Source of the DNA: Candidatus Fukatsuia symbiotica
Lineage (GTDB): Bacteria > Pseudomonadota > Gammaproteobacteria > Enterobacterales > Enterobacteriaceae
Direction of reading: 5' to 3'
Assembly: GCF_003122425.1 (NCBI RefSeq)
Contig: NZ_CP021660.1
Location: 62,001-126,000 of the forward strand
DNA: 64,000 bases
Within the stretch, counting starts at the first letter, position 1. Each line of letters opens with the position of its first letter. Under the pieces are notes generated by a model. That model saw only the letters and a list, made by a program, of their open reading frames with translations. It was not told the DNA's origin and made no database searches. Shown here piece after piece: positions 41,373 to 50,838 of this stretch. The translations under genes and the position numbers were made by a program.

Positions 41373-42515
41373 ATGAAAAATTTATTTGTCTATCGCCCCG
41401 TGCTGATCAGTTTTACTATTGCTTGGTTCCCCGTTTTTTGTTTATTCGTACCGGCAATTAGAGAGTATGTTATCGGTAATTTTATGGTTTCGGCCATCTA
41501 TAACTCTATTATTATTTTTATCTATGTATTAGGTAGTGGCTGTGCATTGTTTTCTATTTGGCAATCATTACAGAGCAAAAATATCATCAACCATAAAAAT
41601 GGTTACAGCGAAAATAGCTTGTTATTGAGTATGAATAAGATTTTATTCTCTAAGAATACCACAGCTAATCATCATGTCTTATTAGATGAACTCTCTGCTG
41701 ATATTACGACTACCCGAACTCAGCGTCTTTCATTTATTATGAGTTGTAGTAACGTTTCTACTTTGATTGGATTATTAGGAACCTTTGCCGGTCTATCTGT
41801 GACTATTGGCTCCATCGGCAGTTTATTAAGTCAATCTTCGGGTAGCAGTGATGGCGATGCCTCGGATACACTGCAAATGATTGTCGCCATGGTATCATCG
41901 TTGTCTGAGCCTCTACGTGGAATGAATACGGCTTTTGTTTCTTCTATTTATGGTGTGGTTTGTGCCATTTTATTAACGGCACAATGTGTATTTGTTCGTG
42001 GTACCTTTGAGCAGTTAGTCGGTAGGCTAAAGCGGCTGAAGCTTGAAAGTGGCCACTCACCTCAGTTTGAACAAAAAAGTAGAAATATTCGTATTGAATC
42101 GGCCGTAGTGACCGAATTTAAACAGTGTTTCGACGATTTCTATCACGCCTATTTGACTAATGAAAGTGAAAATAAAATAAATCGGTTAGCACACAATAAT
42201 CAGATACTTCAGGCTTTTGATAAATTAAATAATCATATGGACAACACCGGGAATTTGTTTGCTCAACAAATAGAATCACTTAAGGGATTACTGATCAATC
42301 AAAATACACTGATAGAACAAAATAACTCAATACAGGAACAAGTGACAGCACAAAAAAATGAATTATCTAATAATCATGGCATGCTTATAGTGAAGACAAA
42401 TGAAATTAATGCCGAAATGCAGAGTTATAAAATAAGTTTTTTACCCTTACTTGAAAAAATAACAGCAATGTACCAAAAAACAGTTAAAGATACGTTGTTA
42501 AAAAAGGTGGGATAA
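41373..42515 (+). CDS. siiB: SiiB-like MotA/TolQ/ExbB-family channel protein
   Basis: A 380-residue membrane protein. Two N-terminal helices (about residues 9-30 and 40-62) are followed by the MotA/ExbB core: STLIGLLGTFAGLSVTIGSI and LRGMNTAFVSSIYGVVCAIL at about residues 128-205. A long coiled coil forms the cytoplasmic C-terminus. With the SiiA-like protein it should make a proton-conducting complex next to the type I secretion machine. ZorA of the Zorya defence system has a similar architecture, but the following OMF and MFP genes favour the sii role. Confidence 0.75.
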   Translation: MKNLFVYRPVLISFTIAWFPVFCLFVPAIREYVIGNFMVSAIYNSIIIFIYVLGSGCALFSIWQSLQSKNIINHKNGYSENSLLLSMNKILFSKNTTANHHVLLDELSADITTTRTQRLSFIMSCSNVSTLIGLLGTFAGLSVTIGSIGSLLSQSSGSSDGDASDTLQMIVAMVSSLSEPLRGMNTAFVSSIYGVVCAILLTAQCVFVRGTFEQLVGRLKRLKLESGHSPQFEQKSRNIRIESAVVTEFKQCFDDFYHAYLTNESENKINRLAHNNQILQAFDKLNNHMDNTGNLFAQQIESLKGLLINQNTLIEQNNSIQEQVTAQKNELSNNHGMLIVKTNEINAEMQSYKISFLPLLEKITAMYQKTVKDTLLKKVG

Positions 42516-42518
42516 AGA

Positions 42519-43838
42519 ATGAAAACTAACGTTAAAATAACAGCATGGGTTTTATTGATGTTTTCCCAACAAACCTATGCAACCCCGATGCAGAAATATC
42601 CGCTGCAAGTGTTGGTTAAACAGGCTTTAGAACATCAACCCTCGGTCGCTATTTCGTATTATGAAACAGAAAAAAAGCAAGGTGATGTACAAACCGCTAA
42701 ATCAGCACTTTACCCCACCTTGGATTATACTGCGGGGGCAACGGGTACAAAGAAAGGGACTGCTGATAATGAAAAAAATATCGAGAATAAAGTCGCACTG
42801 GGTTATCGATTAACTGATTTCGGTGTTCGTGATGCGACTATTAAGAAAGCAGAATATGAAAAAGACAAGACTGACAATGATTATTTAAAGTCACAAACCC
42901 TGGTTGCACAGGAAGTCAGTACGACTTATCTGAACATCAATAAATATAAAGAGATGCTGAATGGTGTGGTGACAGAAAAAACCTTTTATAAAAAAATGTT
43001 AAATCATTTTTCTCTCTTGGTTTCTTCCGGTGTCGCCTTACAATCAGATCTAAGAAAAGTACAGGTCTCTATCGATGCATTGAATAGTCGTGAAATCATG
43101 TATAGCTCTATGCTAGATTCCGAATTGTTCAAATTAAGAAACATCACCGGCATGGAGATTTTTGCTGAACAAATAGAAACCACTATGCCTTTTTTCATTA
43201 ATTATCAATTTATTGATGACCCCGAAAAATTAATGCAAGAAGTGAAGGGGTCGAGTTATGATTATAAAATGTTGCTCAGTGCAAAAAATGCAGCGATGGA
43301 AGATATCAAAGCAGCAAAGTCTTCTTATTATCCGACCATGGATATTAATGCCGAATATATCAATAAAAATAAATTAGGGCATGCTCCTCGAGAAAATAAT
43401 GAAAATGAAGCCAAAATAAGCCTTAATCTTAATGTCAATATTTTTAATGGATTTAAAAATTCAGCACAAGATATGAAAGTTTCTGCTGCTCACAATCAGG
43501 CAAAATTTCATATTGAAGATTTTATTTTTAAAACACGTTATGACATAAATACACTGATTTCACAATACCATGCTGCGAATGAAACACATGTGGTGGATAA
43601 ACGCGCCTATGAGAATGCATTACAGCTTTCTAGCCTGTATGAACAAGAATTTCAGCTCGGTCAAAAGAGTTTATTAGAACTTATTTCTAGCCGCGGTGAG
43701 TCATTTCAATCTTATATTAGTATGATCGAGAGTCAATACAGTCAGTATGATGCTAAATTAAGACAATTAGCACTTGTTTTTAAATTGACCCATTACCTTG
43801 ATATGAATAAAACCTCTGTTCTTAAAAGAGAAGTCTAA
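42519..43838 (+). CDS. siiC: TolC-family outer-membrane channel, SiiC-like
   Basis: A 439-residue protein with a signal peptide (hydrophobic ITAWVLLMF, probable cut after TYA near residue 23) and the repeated OEP architecture of long helices and short strands: SALYPTLDYTAGATG in the first repeat and SSYYPTMDINAEYINKN in the second. It would form the outer-membrane tunnel of the type I secretion system. Only 3 bases separate it from siiB and 3 from the next gene, so the operon is tight. The gene is complete. Confidence 0.85.
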   Translation: MKTNVKITAWVLLMFSQQTYATPMQKYPLQVLVKQALEHQPSVAISYYETEKKQGDVQTAKSALYPTLDYTAGATGTKKGTADNEKNIENKVALGYRLTDFGVRDATIKKAEYEKDKTDNDYLKSQTLVAQEVSTTYLNINKYKEMLNGVVTEKTFYKKMLNHFSLLVSSGVALQSDLRKVQVSIDALNSREIMYSSMLDSELFKLRNITGMEIFAEQIETTMPFFINYQFIDDPEKLMQEVKGSSYDYKMLLSAKNAAMEDIKAAKSSYYPTMDINAEYINKNKLGHAPRENNENEAKISLNLNVNIFNGFKNSAQDMKVSAAHNQAKFHIEDFIFKTRYDINTLISQYHAANETHVVDKRAYENALQLSSLYEQEFQLGQKSLLELISSRGESFQSYISMIESQYSQYDAKLRQLALVFKLTHYLDMNKTSVLKREV

Positions 43839-43841
43839 TCA

Positions 43842-44608
43842 ATGAACAGAAAACAGAGTGATTATTTAATATTGATTATCATGGTGATGACAACGCTGAT
43901 TATTTCTGTGACATCAATGATAAAAATACATTCAGTCGTGCATGGTCAAGGTGTGATCACAACCAAAGATAATGCCCAATTTATTTCTTTGTCTAAAGGT
44001 GGCACTATTGATAAAATTTTTGTTGCTGAAGGCGCCATGGTAAAAAAAGGTGACCTATTGGCTAAAGTGGTCAATTTAGATCTGCAAAAAGAGTACGAAC
44101 GCATCAAAGCACAGCAAGATTTTTTGATAAAAGATATTAAAGAGCTTTCTTCAATTTTGAATAGAGAAGAAGGACTAGGGCGCTTTGTGACTTCCCATGA
44201 TCTCAGTATTATTAATAATCGTGAAGTATCGGCTAATATAGAATTAGTCAGTAGTCAGATAAAAACTAAAGACATTCGATTTCGCTCATTGGGATCAGAA
44301 GTATCAGGTTTGGAAAGACAGCTGACAGGAAAAAAAGCAGAAGTGGCCCTGCTCACTGAAGAAGTCGAGATCCTAACGCCATTAGTCAAAAAAGGCATTA
44401 GCCCCTATACTAATTTTTTAAATAAAAAACAGTCGCTGATTAAATTAACCTCTGAAATGAATGATACGGAAAATAACATTAATTTAAAGAAAAATGAACT
44501 GGACCTGGTCACTAATGAAATCAGAGCATTGGATAATGAATTACGTTTTTCATTGTCGAAGCAATTATCTAAAAATCAACAGGAACTGAAAGCGATACAA
44601 AAGAAAGT
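43842..44608 (+). pseudogene. siiD: SiiD-like HlyD-family membrane fusion protein, 3' truncated
   Basis: About 255 genuine residues. An N-terminal membrane helix (YLILIIMVMTTLIISV), a first half of a lipoyl-like domain (GGTIDKIFVAEGAMVKKGDLLAKV) and a long coiled-coil hairpin are present. After about LKAIQKKV the sequence changes into an ABC ATPase gene read out of frame (a nonsense tail runs to 44699). The beta-barrel and second lipoyl half found in full HlyD proteins of about 400 residues are missing. The cut is a deletion that joins siiD to siiF. Confidence 0.75.
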
Positions 44609-45074
44609 AAACCCGCACTACAATCTATCACCCACTGCAGTGGACAAATTTCTCTTATGGGAGTCAGCTATCAATACAATCCGCAGTCACCGGTGGTGAT
44701 CAGTAATCTATCACTGGATATTCCAGCCGGACAACGCGTAGTGATTATTGGCGATTGTGGGGCAGGTAAAAGCTCATTATTAACATTGTTATCTGGTTAT
44801 CTCTCACCCTCAGAGGGTACTATTCTCTATGATGGATATAATCTTAGCCATTTATCCCAATCTTTTTTTTCCCAACAACTTAGTGTTGTCACCGCCCATG
44901 ATGTGTTATTTACCGGAACAATAGAAAGTAACTTTGCTTTAAAAGCCCATCCAGATCGACAACGGATGTTACAGGCGCTCGCTCTGACTAACTGCAATTT
45001 TATTTTGCAACACCCGATGGGGCTACGTTTTCCGGTGAATTTTATGGCGAGAAATCTCTCTTCTGGGCAGCAGC
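44609..45074 (+). pseudogene. siiF: SiiF-like ABC ATPase fragment, lacking both ends
   Basis: The frame reads SGQISLMGVSYQYNPQSPVV, Walker A GDCGAGKSS, a Q-loop region with VVTAHDVLFTGTIESNFAL and the signature RNLSSGQQ. It is the nucleotide-binding domain of a type I secretion ABC transporter. The membrane domain upstream is gone, and the frame is cut directly after the signature by the left end of the Tn402-like transposon at 45075. Walker B and the H-loop are absent and were not found on the other side of the transposon. Confidence 0.8.
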
Positions 45075-45332
45075 TGTCATTTTCAGAAGGCAACTGCACG
45101 GAATATCAAAAGCCGACTGCACTGATAGTTTAAAATCTAAGGGTGCCAAAACGTACGATAACAAGATAACTAAATGAATTTATTAATTAAAAACCTTTAT
45201 CTTTAGAAGGCCAGTGCCCCATTTCATTAACCCAAACCTAACCTTGTGCAGTCACCTTCTGACAGCATAATATCAGTAGTCAACTGCACCGTTTTGGATT
45301 ATGCTCAATACTCCTCTTCCCTACAGTGAGGC
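45075..45332 (+). repeat. Left terminal region of the Tn402-like transposon
   Basis: Outer repeat at 45075-45099, inner repeat at 45109-45124 and a further related stretch near 45250-45265 (TGCAGTCACCTTCTGACA, the outer repeat in the opposite sense). Multiple such sites in the 250 bases before tniA are the expected TniA binding sites. No gene is present. Confidence 0.75.
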
Positions 45333-45338
45333 TTGAGC

Positions 45339-47003
45339 ATGGGCTCCGAGGAGCACCAGATTACCGAGCAAGGTGTATTAACTTTGCCAGAAGCTACGTG
45401 GCGTGAAGCACAAAGACGGCAGCAAGTCATTGCTCCACTGGCAGCTCAGGAAGGAATTAGTCACCAAGCCGCTGATGACGCCGCCCAACAATTAGGGCTG
45501 TCCCGTCGCCATATCTATGAACTAGTGCGCCGCTACCGGCAGGGTGCTGGGTTGCTGACCGATCTAGCCCCCGGCCAGTCTAGCGGCGGCAAAGGCAAAC
45601 AACGCTTGCCAGAGCAGATTGAGCACATTATCCGTGAGCTATTGCATAAACGCTTTTTGACCAAGCAGAAACGCAGTTTGGCCGCGCTCTATCGAGAAAT
45701 CGTACAGGCTTGCAAAACCCAAAAGCTACGGGCGCCAGCACGCAACACCGTTTCCCTGAGGATTGCCAGACTCGACCCTAGGAAAATAGCGCGCCGCCGG
45801 GAAGGTCAAAATGCGTCCCGCGCCTTGCAAAGTGTTGGCGGTGTCCCTCCAAAAGTTGCAATGCCACTGGAGCAGGTGCAGATTGATCATACAGTCATCG
45901 ACTTGATCATCGTTGATGAACGTGATCGGCAGCCAATCGGCCGTCCTTACCTAACAATCGCCATCGACGTGTTCACTCGCTGTGTACTTGGTATTGTGGT
46001 TACGCTAGAGGCACCGTCTGCTGTCTCTGTTGGCCTCTGCCTGACACAGGTTGCCTGTGATAAACGGCCCTGGCTGGAACACTTGGAGGTGGAAATGGAC
46101 TGGCCGATGAGCGGTAAGCCACAGCATCTCTATCTAGACAATGCCGCTGAATTTAAAAGTGAGGCGCTACGCCGTGGCTGCGAGCAACACGGCATTCAGT
46201 TAAATTATCGTCCGCCAGGCCAACCACACTACGGCGGTATCGTGGAAAGGATCATAGGCACAGCGATGAAAATGGTCCACGATGAATTACCAGGAACAAC
46301 CTTTTCAAACCCTGAACAGCGTGGTACATACAATTCGGAGAGTATGGCAACTCTGACGCTGCGTGAACTGGAGAGATGGCTTACGCTGGCGGTAGGTACG
46401 TACCATGGTTCGATACACAGCAGTCTGCTTCAAACACCGGCCGCATGCTGGGCAGAAGCTGTTGTGTGTGTCGGCGTACCGAGCATCATCACTCATGTCA
46501 CGGCTTTTCTGGTCGATTTTCTTCCTGTCATCCGCCGCATCTTAACCCGGACCGGCTTTGTCATTGATTACATTCACTACTATGCAGACGCACTCAAACC
46601 GTGGATAGCCCGACGTGACTGCTTACCTCCCTTCCTGATTCGACGTGATCCTCGCGATATCAGTCGAATCTGGGTGTTGGAGCCAGAGGGTAAAAACTAC
46701 CTGGAAGTTCCCTACCGTACCTTGTCCCACCCAGCTGTCACCCTATGGGAACAGCGTCAAGCATTGACAAAGCTACGCCAGCTTGGGCGTGAACAGGTGG
46801 ACGAATCAGCACTGTTTTACATGATCAGGCAAATGAGAGATATCGTCACCACGGCTCAGCAGAATACACGCAGGACGAGGCGTGATGCGGTGCGCCGACA
46901 GCATCTCAAGGAGTTGCCAGCACCTAGCAAGCCTGCTCCGCCAGAATCGGACGTTGCTGACTCACAGAAGGCCCTGCCGTTTGACCAGATCGAGGAGTGG
47001 TAG
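45339..47003 (+). CDS. tniA: TniA, DDE transposase of the Tn402/Tn5053 family
   Basis: About 554 residues, the usual length (near 559). An N-terminal HTH region (LGLSRRHIYELVRRYRQG) precedes the retroviral-integrase-like core, with catalytic residues in QIDHTVIDL, LYLDNAAEFKS and YGGIVERIIG. The C-terminal end PFDQIEEW is that of the family. The ATG at 45339 is preferred over the TTG at 45333. The gene is complete and looks functional. Confidence 0.93.
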   Translation: MGSEEHQITEQGVLTLPEATWREAQRRQQVIAPLAAQEGISHQAADDAAQQLGLSRRHIYELVRRYRQGAGLLTDLAPGQSSGGKGKQRLPEQIEHIIRELLHKRFLTKQKRSLAALYREIVQACKTQKLRAPARNTVSLRIARLDPRKIARRREGQNASRALQSVGGVPPKVAMPLEQVQIDHTVIDLIIVDERDRQPIGRPYLTIAIDVFTRCVLGIVVTLEAPSAVSVGLCLTQVACDKRPWLEHLEVEMDWPMSGKPQHLYLDNAAEFKSEALRRGCEQHGIQLNYRPPGQPHYGGIVERIIGTAMKMVHDELPGTTFSNPEQRGTYNSESMATLTLRELERWLTLAVGTYHGSIHSSLLQTPAACWAEAVVCVGVPSIITHVTAFLVDFLPVIRRILTRTGFVIDYIHYYADALKPWIARRDCLPPFLIRRDPRDISRIWVLEPEGKNYLEVPYRTLSHPAVTLWEQRQALTKLRQLGREQVDESALFYMIRQMRDIVTTAQQNTRRTRRDAVRRQHLKELPAPSKPAPPESDVADSQKALPFDQIEEW

Positions 47004-47005
47004 CT

Positions 47006-47915
47006 ATGGATGAGTTCCCTATCACTGACCTGTCTCACTTGCTGCCAGCAGCACAGGGTTTAGCCAGGCTGCCCGCTGTCGAGAGGATCCAGCGCATCCC
47101 GCGCCGACCGATGGATTGGTTACCCACGTGCGCTTGAAGCGTTAAGCAGACTGGAAACTCTGTATGCATGGCCAAACAAACAGCGTATGCCCAACTTGCT
47201 ACTTGTTGGTCCAACCAACAACGGCAAGTCGATGATCATAGAAAAATTCCGCCGCAGCCATCCTGGTAGCTCAAATGATAACCAGGAACATATCCCAGTA
47301 TTGAGCGTACAGATGCCATCCGAGCTTTCAGTTTCCCGCTTTTACGTGGCATTGCTTGCCGCGATGGGTGCGCCTATACGGCCACGTCAACGGTTACTGG
47401 AAATAGAACAACTATCGCTCGAATTACTACGCCGTATTGGCGTACGCATGCTGATGATTGATGAGCTGCATAATGTCCTGGCTGGGAATAGCGGCACCCG
47501 CCGGGAATTTCTCAACCTATTGCGCTTTCTCGGCAATGAGCTGCGTGTCCCACTAGTAGGGGTCGGCACACGTGATGCCTACCTTGCCATTCGTTCAGAC
47601 GACCAGTTAGAAAATAGATTCTCTCCTGTCATATTGCCGTTGTGGGAAGTCAATGATGATTGTTGCTCATTGCTCGCCAGCTTCGCTGCTTCTCTCCCAT
47701 TGCGACGATACTCCCCCATTGCCACGCAGGATATGGCTCGCTATCTGCTTGCTCGTAGCGAGGGTACGATCGGAGAACTGACGCATTTGCTGATAGCAGC
47801 CGCTGTGTCTGCTGTGGAAAGCGGAGAGGAGTCAATTAACCCCCGTACGCTCAGTATGAGCAATTATGCAGGCCCTAGCGAGCGGCGTCGGCAATTCGAG
47901 CGGGAGTTGATGTGA
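47006..47915 (+). pseudogene. tniB: TniB, AAA+ regulator ATPase, with a 1-base frameshift near its start
   Basis: The frame starts at ATG 47006 (MDEFPITDLSHLLPAAQGLA) and is lost at 47098-47100, where ATCCCGCGCC has one C too many; with two Cs the protein continues RADRWIGYPRALEALSRLE and joins the long frame to 47915, giving about 302 residues as in the family. Walker A is GPTNNGKS, Walker B is MLMIDELHN. TniB activates TniA and steers target choice. An internal start could still give an ATPase lacking 50-60 residues. Its TGA overlaps the tniQ start. Confidence 0.85.
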
Positions 47916-49084
47916 AACCAGCGCATCGCTGGCCGTTGCACCCTGCGCCTAAAGAAGGCGAAGCTTTATCCTCATGGCTTAATCGTATCGCCGGTTGCTA
48001 TCAGATGAATGGACATGATTTGCTGGAGCATGACCTCGGCCACGGTCAGGTTAATGACCTAGATCTGGCGCCACCCCTGTCACTGCTGACAGCGCTAGCA
48101 CAGAGAAGTGGCGTAGGTCTGGAACGGTTACACTGCATGAGTTTTTCCTGCTGGATGCCGTGGTTACTGGACAGCCTAGATGATGAGGTTACGTCAGCCC
48201 TGGAAACCTATGTTTTCCAATTTTCGGTGTTGCTGCCGAAGAAAAACCGAAAAGTGAGGCACATTGCAAGTTGGCGCGCCTGGCTGCCTATGCAGTCAAT
48301 CCATCGAGCATGCCCGATCTGCCTAAACGATTCGGTAGACCACCCAATACTACTTGCGTGGCAGCTACCATTGATGCTGAGTTGCCCAACGCATGGCTGC
48401 TGGCTAGAGCCCTATTTGGGAGGGCCATGGCAGTTCATGTGTTGGGAAACCAAATCTTGTGAACCTCGAGAGGCCAGCGAGCCGATTTTGGTGATGGATC
48501 GGCGCACTTGGCAGGCGCTGACGGCTGGCTGTGTAGAGTTGCCTCGTCGGCGTGTCCACGCTGGACTCTGGTTTCGGTTGTTGCGGACGCTGCTGGATGA
48601 ACTAAACACACCGCTTTCGTACTGTGGCTCTTATGGTAGGGATATCCGTTACGTTTGGGAACAAAGCGGATATCCCTTACGCGCCAAGCAAACTTTGTGG
48701 CATCCCTACGAGAGCCTCAATACTTCGGTGCAGTTGCAAATGCTGGAGGCAGCAGCTACCGCGATACATTTAGTCGAATCGAGAATGTTAAGTCCATACG
48801 GGGAGCAAGCGGAATTGTTTCTGACGGAACCACAGACCAAGTTTATAAATGGTCTACAACCGACGGATACTGGGAAAAATGAACCTATCAATTATTGGCG
48901 AGAAGCGGCTAAAGCGATCGAAGAAGCCATTATCGAAGCGAGGCACAATCCTGAAGCGGCCCGCTCGCTATTCTGGCTGGCTTCATACGGGCAGCATGAC
49001 CCAGATTATCTGAAGCAACTACATGCTTTGTTTACCGAAGTAAAAATTCCGCTAGAATTTCTGTCACATTATGACCATAAATAA
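47912..49084 (+). CDS. tniQ: TniQ, zinc-finger target-selection protein
   Basis: A 390-residue protein, near the family's 400. It begins with a GTG at 47912 that overlaps the tniB stop. The N-terminal WPLHPAPKEGEALSSWLNRI is typical, and the zinc finger is CPICLNDSVDHP then SCPTHGCWLEP at about residues 135-170. TniQ works with TniA and TniB in forming the transposition complex. The gene appears intact. Confidence 0.9.
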   Translation: MKPAHRWPLHPAPKEGEALSSWLNRIAGCYQMNGHDLLEHDLGHGQVNDLDLAPPLSLLTALAQRSGVGLERLHCMSFSCWMPWLLDSLDDEVTSALETYVFQFSVLLPKKNRKVRHIASWRAWLPMQSIHRACPICLNDSVDHPILLAWQLPLMLSCPTHGCWLEPYLGGPWQFMCWETKSCEPREASEPILVMDRRTWQALTAGCVELPRRRVHAGLWFRLLRTLLDELNTPLSYCGSYGRDIRYVWEQSGYPLRAKQTLWHPYESLNTSVQLQMLEAAATAIHLVESRMLSPYGEQAELFLTEPQTKFINGLQPTDTGKNEPINYWREAAKAIEEAIIEARHNPEAARSLFWLASYGQHDPDYLKQLHALFTEVKIPLEFLSHYDHK

Positions 49085-49199
49085 CCCTTTGCATGTCTTA
49101 AATTAAATAACGGGTTAAGTGACAAGTTTTGACAGTCGCGCAGACTGCTTTCACAATGTCACGCAACCGACCGTATAAGTGACAGGAAAAGTAAAAAAT
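49085..49199. other. Putative res site between tniQ and tniR
   Basis: In this family the resolution site for TniR lies directly upstream of tniR. The stretch holds repeated TGACA units (AAGTGACAAGTTTTGACAG and TAAGTGACAGG), which may be subsites. The limits are not defined by the sequence. Confidence 0.5.
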
Positions 49200-49814
49200 A
49201 TGCTGATGGGTTACATGCGGATATCCAAAGCCGATGGCAGCCAGACGACTAATCTGCAACGAGATGCACTGATTGTTTCTGGTGTTGATACATCCCAATT
49301 ATATGAAGACCAAGCCTCGGGCAAACGCGAAGACCGCCCTGGATTGTCAGCCTGCCTAAAGGCGCTGCGCAAAGGGGATACGCTTGTTGTATGGAAGCTG
49401 GATCGGTTAGGCCGAGACCTACGACACTTGATTAATACTGTGCATGAATTGACTGGCCGAGGTATAGGTTTGAAAGTACTCACGGGTCACGGTGCAGCAA
49501 TTGATACGACGACGGCATCTGGAAAACTGGTCTTTGGAATTTTTGCGGCACTGGCTGAATTTGAGCGTGAGCTGATTTCAGAGCGCACAGTGGCAGGACT
49601 AGCTTCAGCACGAGCGAGAGGCCGGAAAGGCGGACGTCCATTCAAGATAACTGCTGCTAAGTTGAGGTTGGCGATGTCTGCAATGGGTCAGCCTGAAACT
49701 AAGGTAAACGATTTGTGCGAAGAGTTAGGCATTACTCGGCAAACACTTTACCGACACGTGTCGCCTAAGGGAGAACTGCGGTCAGATGGCGTAAAATTTT
49801 TTGCTAAAAATTAA
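49200..49814 (+). CDS. tniR: TniR, serine resolvase of the transposon
   Basis: About 204 residues. The start MLMGYMRISKADGSQTT fits the known N-terminus, so ATG 49200 is chosen over 49179. The active-site Ser is in MRISKADGS, the catalytic Arg region is VWKLDRLGRDL and the C-terminal HTH is GITRQTLYRHVSP. It resolves cointegrates made during replicative transposition. Confidence 0.92.
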   Translation: MLMGYMRISKADGSQTTNLQRDALIVSGVDTSQLYEDQASGKREDRPGLSACLKALRKGDTLVVWKLDRLGRDLRHLINTVHELTGRGIGLKVLTGHGAAIDTTTASGKLVFGIFAALAEFERELISERTVAGLASARARGRKGGRPFKITAAKLRLAMSAMGQPETKVNDLCEELGITRQTLYRHVSPKGELRSDGVKFFAKN

Positions 49815-49896
49815 ATCTAGTTGAATAGTTTTTATAGGTAGCAAAGTAGTGCAGTCGGCTTTTGATATTTAGTGCAGTCGGTTTCTGAAAATGACA

Positions 49897-50187
49897 CTTT
49901 CGGAACCATGGGCCGATACAACCTCTCATGCAGGTAAAATGATTATGACTGTTTTTGCAGGTATTGCTGAATTTGAACGCGATTTAATTCGTGAGCGCAC
50001 CAGTGCTGGTCGTGTTGCCGCCAAGCAACGTGGTGTTCGCTTTGGAAGACCTGAAAAAATGAATGAGGAGCAAAAATTATTGGCTAAGCGCTTGTTGCAA
50101 GAAGATAAATCGGTCAGTGAGATTGCTAAAACCTTTAATGTTCACAAAGCAACAATTTACCGTTTACAAAATTCACCACAAGGATAA
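49897..50187 (+). pseudogene. 3' part of a serine resolvase/invertase gene, cut by the transposon end
   Basis: Directly after the transposon terminus the frame reads LSEPWADTTSHAGKMIMTVF, then AGIAEFERDLIRERTSAGR and a C-terminal HTH (VSEIAKTFNVHKATIYRL). This is the second half of a Tn3-type resolvase; about 110 N-terminal residues with the catalytic Ser are missing. Tn402-type elements are known to prefer resolvase res regions, so the position is meaningful. Confidence 0.85.
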
Positions 50188-50469
50188 TTTATTATGCTCG
50201 CTAAGCGCTCAGTAGCGCGTTTGTGCAAGATGTAATGCAAAGAGTAAAAAAGGATGCAAGGGGTAATTTTTATTATTGTTCCAATCTTCAATTGTACTTT
50301 TGAATGCATTGAGTAACACAAAATCCTTTCTCCAAGGATCGATTAAAGGTTTATTTTAATACCGATTAATTTGCATTAAAATTGAAGACAATGAATGCTG
50401 CACTGACCCAATAATATATTGGGTACTTTGATCCATTTCTTTTAATTTTTTTCTAATAGACGAATTTGC
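50188..50469. other. Noncoding stretch between the resolvase remnant and a minus-strand gene
   Basis: No credible frame in either direction. A small inverted repeat near 50198-50217 (GCTCGCTAAGCGCTCAGTAGCGCG) follows the resolvase stop. Nothing else recognised. Confidence 0.4.
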
Positions 50470-50838
50470 TCAATGTCTGTTAAAGAAAAGAAGGCGGGTA
50501 TAGTTTTTATGGAGATCATCAAAATTTTTACCCAGTGAATTTTTAAAGACAAAACCATCAAAATAGCTCAATGCATCATTATTTATTTTATCAACAAAAA
50601 GTTGGTTAAGAATGATATTCTCTTCCTCTTTGCTACTTTCTCTATTTTGATAAGCTAAATAGGTGATATATTTTATTTTACTAGCAATAGGTAGTGTTTC
50701 CCACACTTGTTCATTACTTTGTTCAGAGGAAACATTTTTTATTTTAAATAAACTCACTTTATTAAATACACGGATTAGCTCTTCATTAAAGTAATTTGTT
50801 AATTTTTGGTCAATTGGGAGAGGCGTTTTTGAATACAT
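50470..50838 (-). CDS. Uncharacterised 122-aa protein
   Basis: Family not recognised. A polar, helical, AT-biased protein starting MYSKTPLPIDQKLTNYFNEE with a central WETLPIASKIKYITYLAY segment; no signal peptide and no membrane helix. The minus-strand start is preceded by AAAGGATAAAAA, with AAGGAT as a fair ribosome site. It lies upstream of and divergent from the large VCBS/RTX gene, with 790 bases between. A function cannot be given. Confidence 0.5.
   Translation of the reverse strand: MYSKTPLPIDQKLTNYFNEELIRVFNKVSLFKIKNVSSEQSNEQVWETLPIASKIKYITYLAYQNRESSKEEENIILNQLFVDKINNDALSYFDGFVFKNSLGKNFDDLHKNYTRLLFFNRH

Larger units (their letters stand above)
45075..49896 (+). mobile_element. Cargo-free Tn402/Tn5053-type transposon (tniA-tniB-tniQ-res-tniR)
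   Basis: The left end begins TGTCATTTTCAGAAGGCAAC at 45075 and the right end is its inverted counterpart, TGTCATTTTCAGAAACCGAC read inward from 49896. An inner repeat, AAAAGCCGACTGCACT, occurs at 45109-45124 and inverted at about 49851-49866. Outer plus inner repeats and the four tni genes in this order define the Tn402/Tn5053 family. There is no integron, mercury operon or other passenger between tniR and the right end. The 5 bases flanking each side (GCAGC and CTTTC) do not match, so target duplication is absent and the flanks have been rearranged. Confidence 0.9.

Noticed and set aside
40734..42515. ZorA/ZorB pair of a Zorya anti-phage system
   Set aside because: A MotA-like and MotB-like pair fits, but the order is B-like then A-like and the genes are followed by TolC-like, HlyD-like and ABC genes, which is the sii order; no Zorya effector is present.
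45075..49896. CRISPR-associated transposon (Tn7-like with TniQ)
   Set aside because: TniA, TniB and TniQ are shared with such systems, but there are no cas genes or repeat arrays, and tniR, res and the terminal repeats are those of Tn402/Tn5053.
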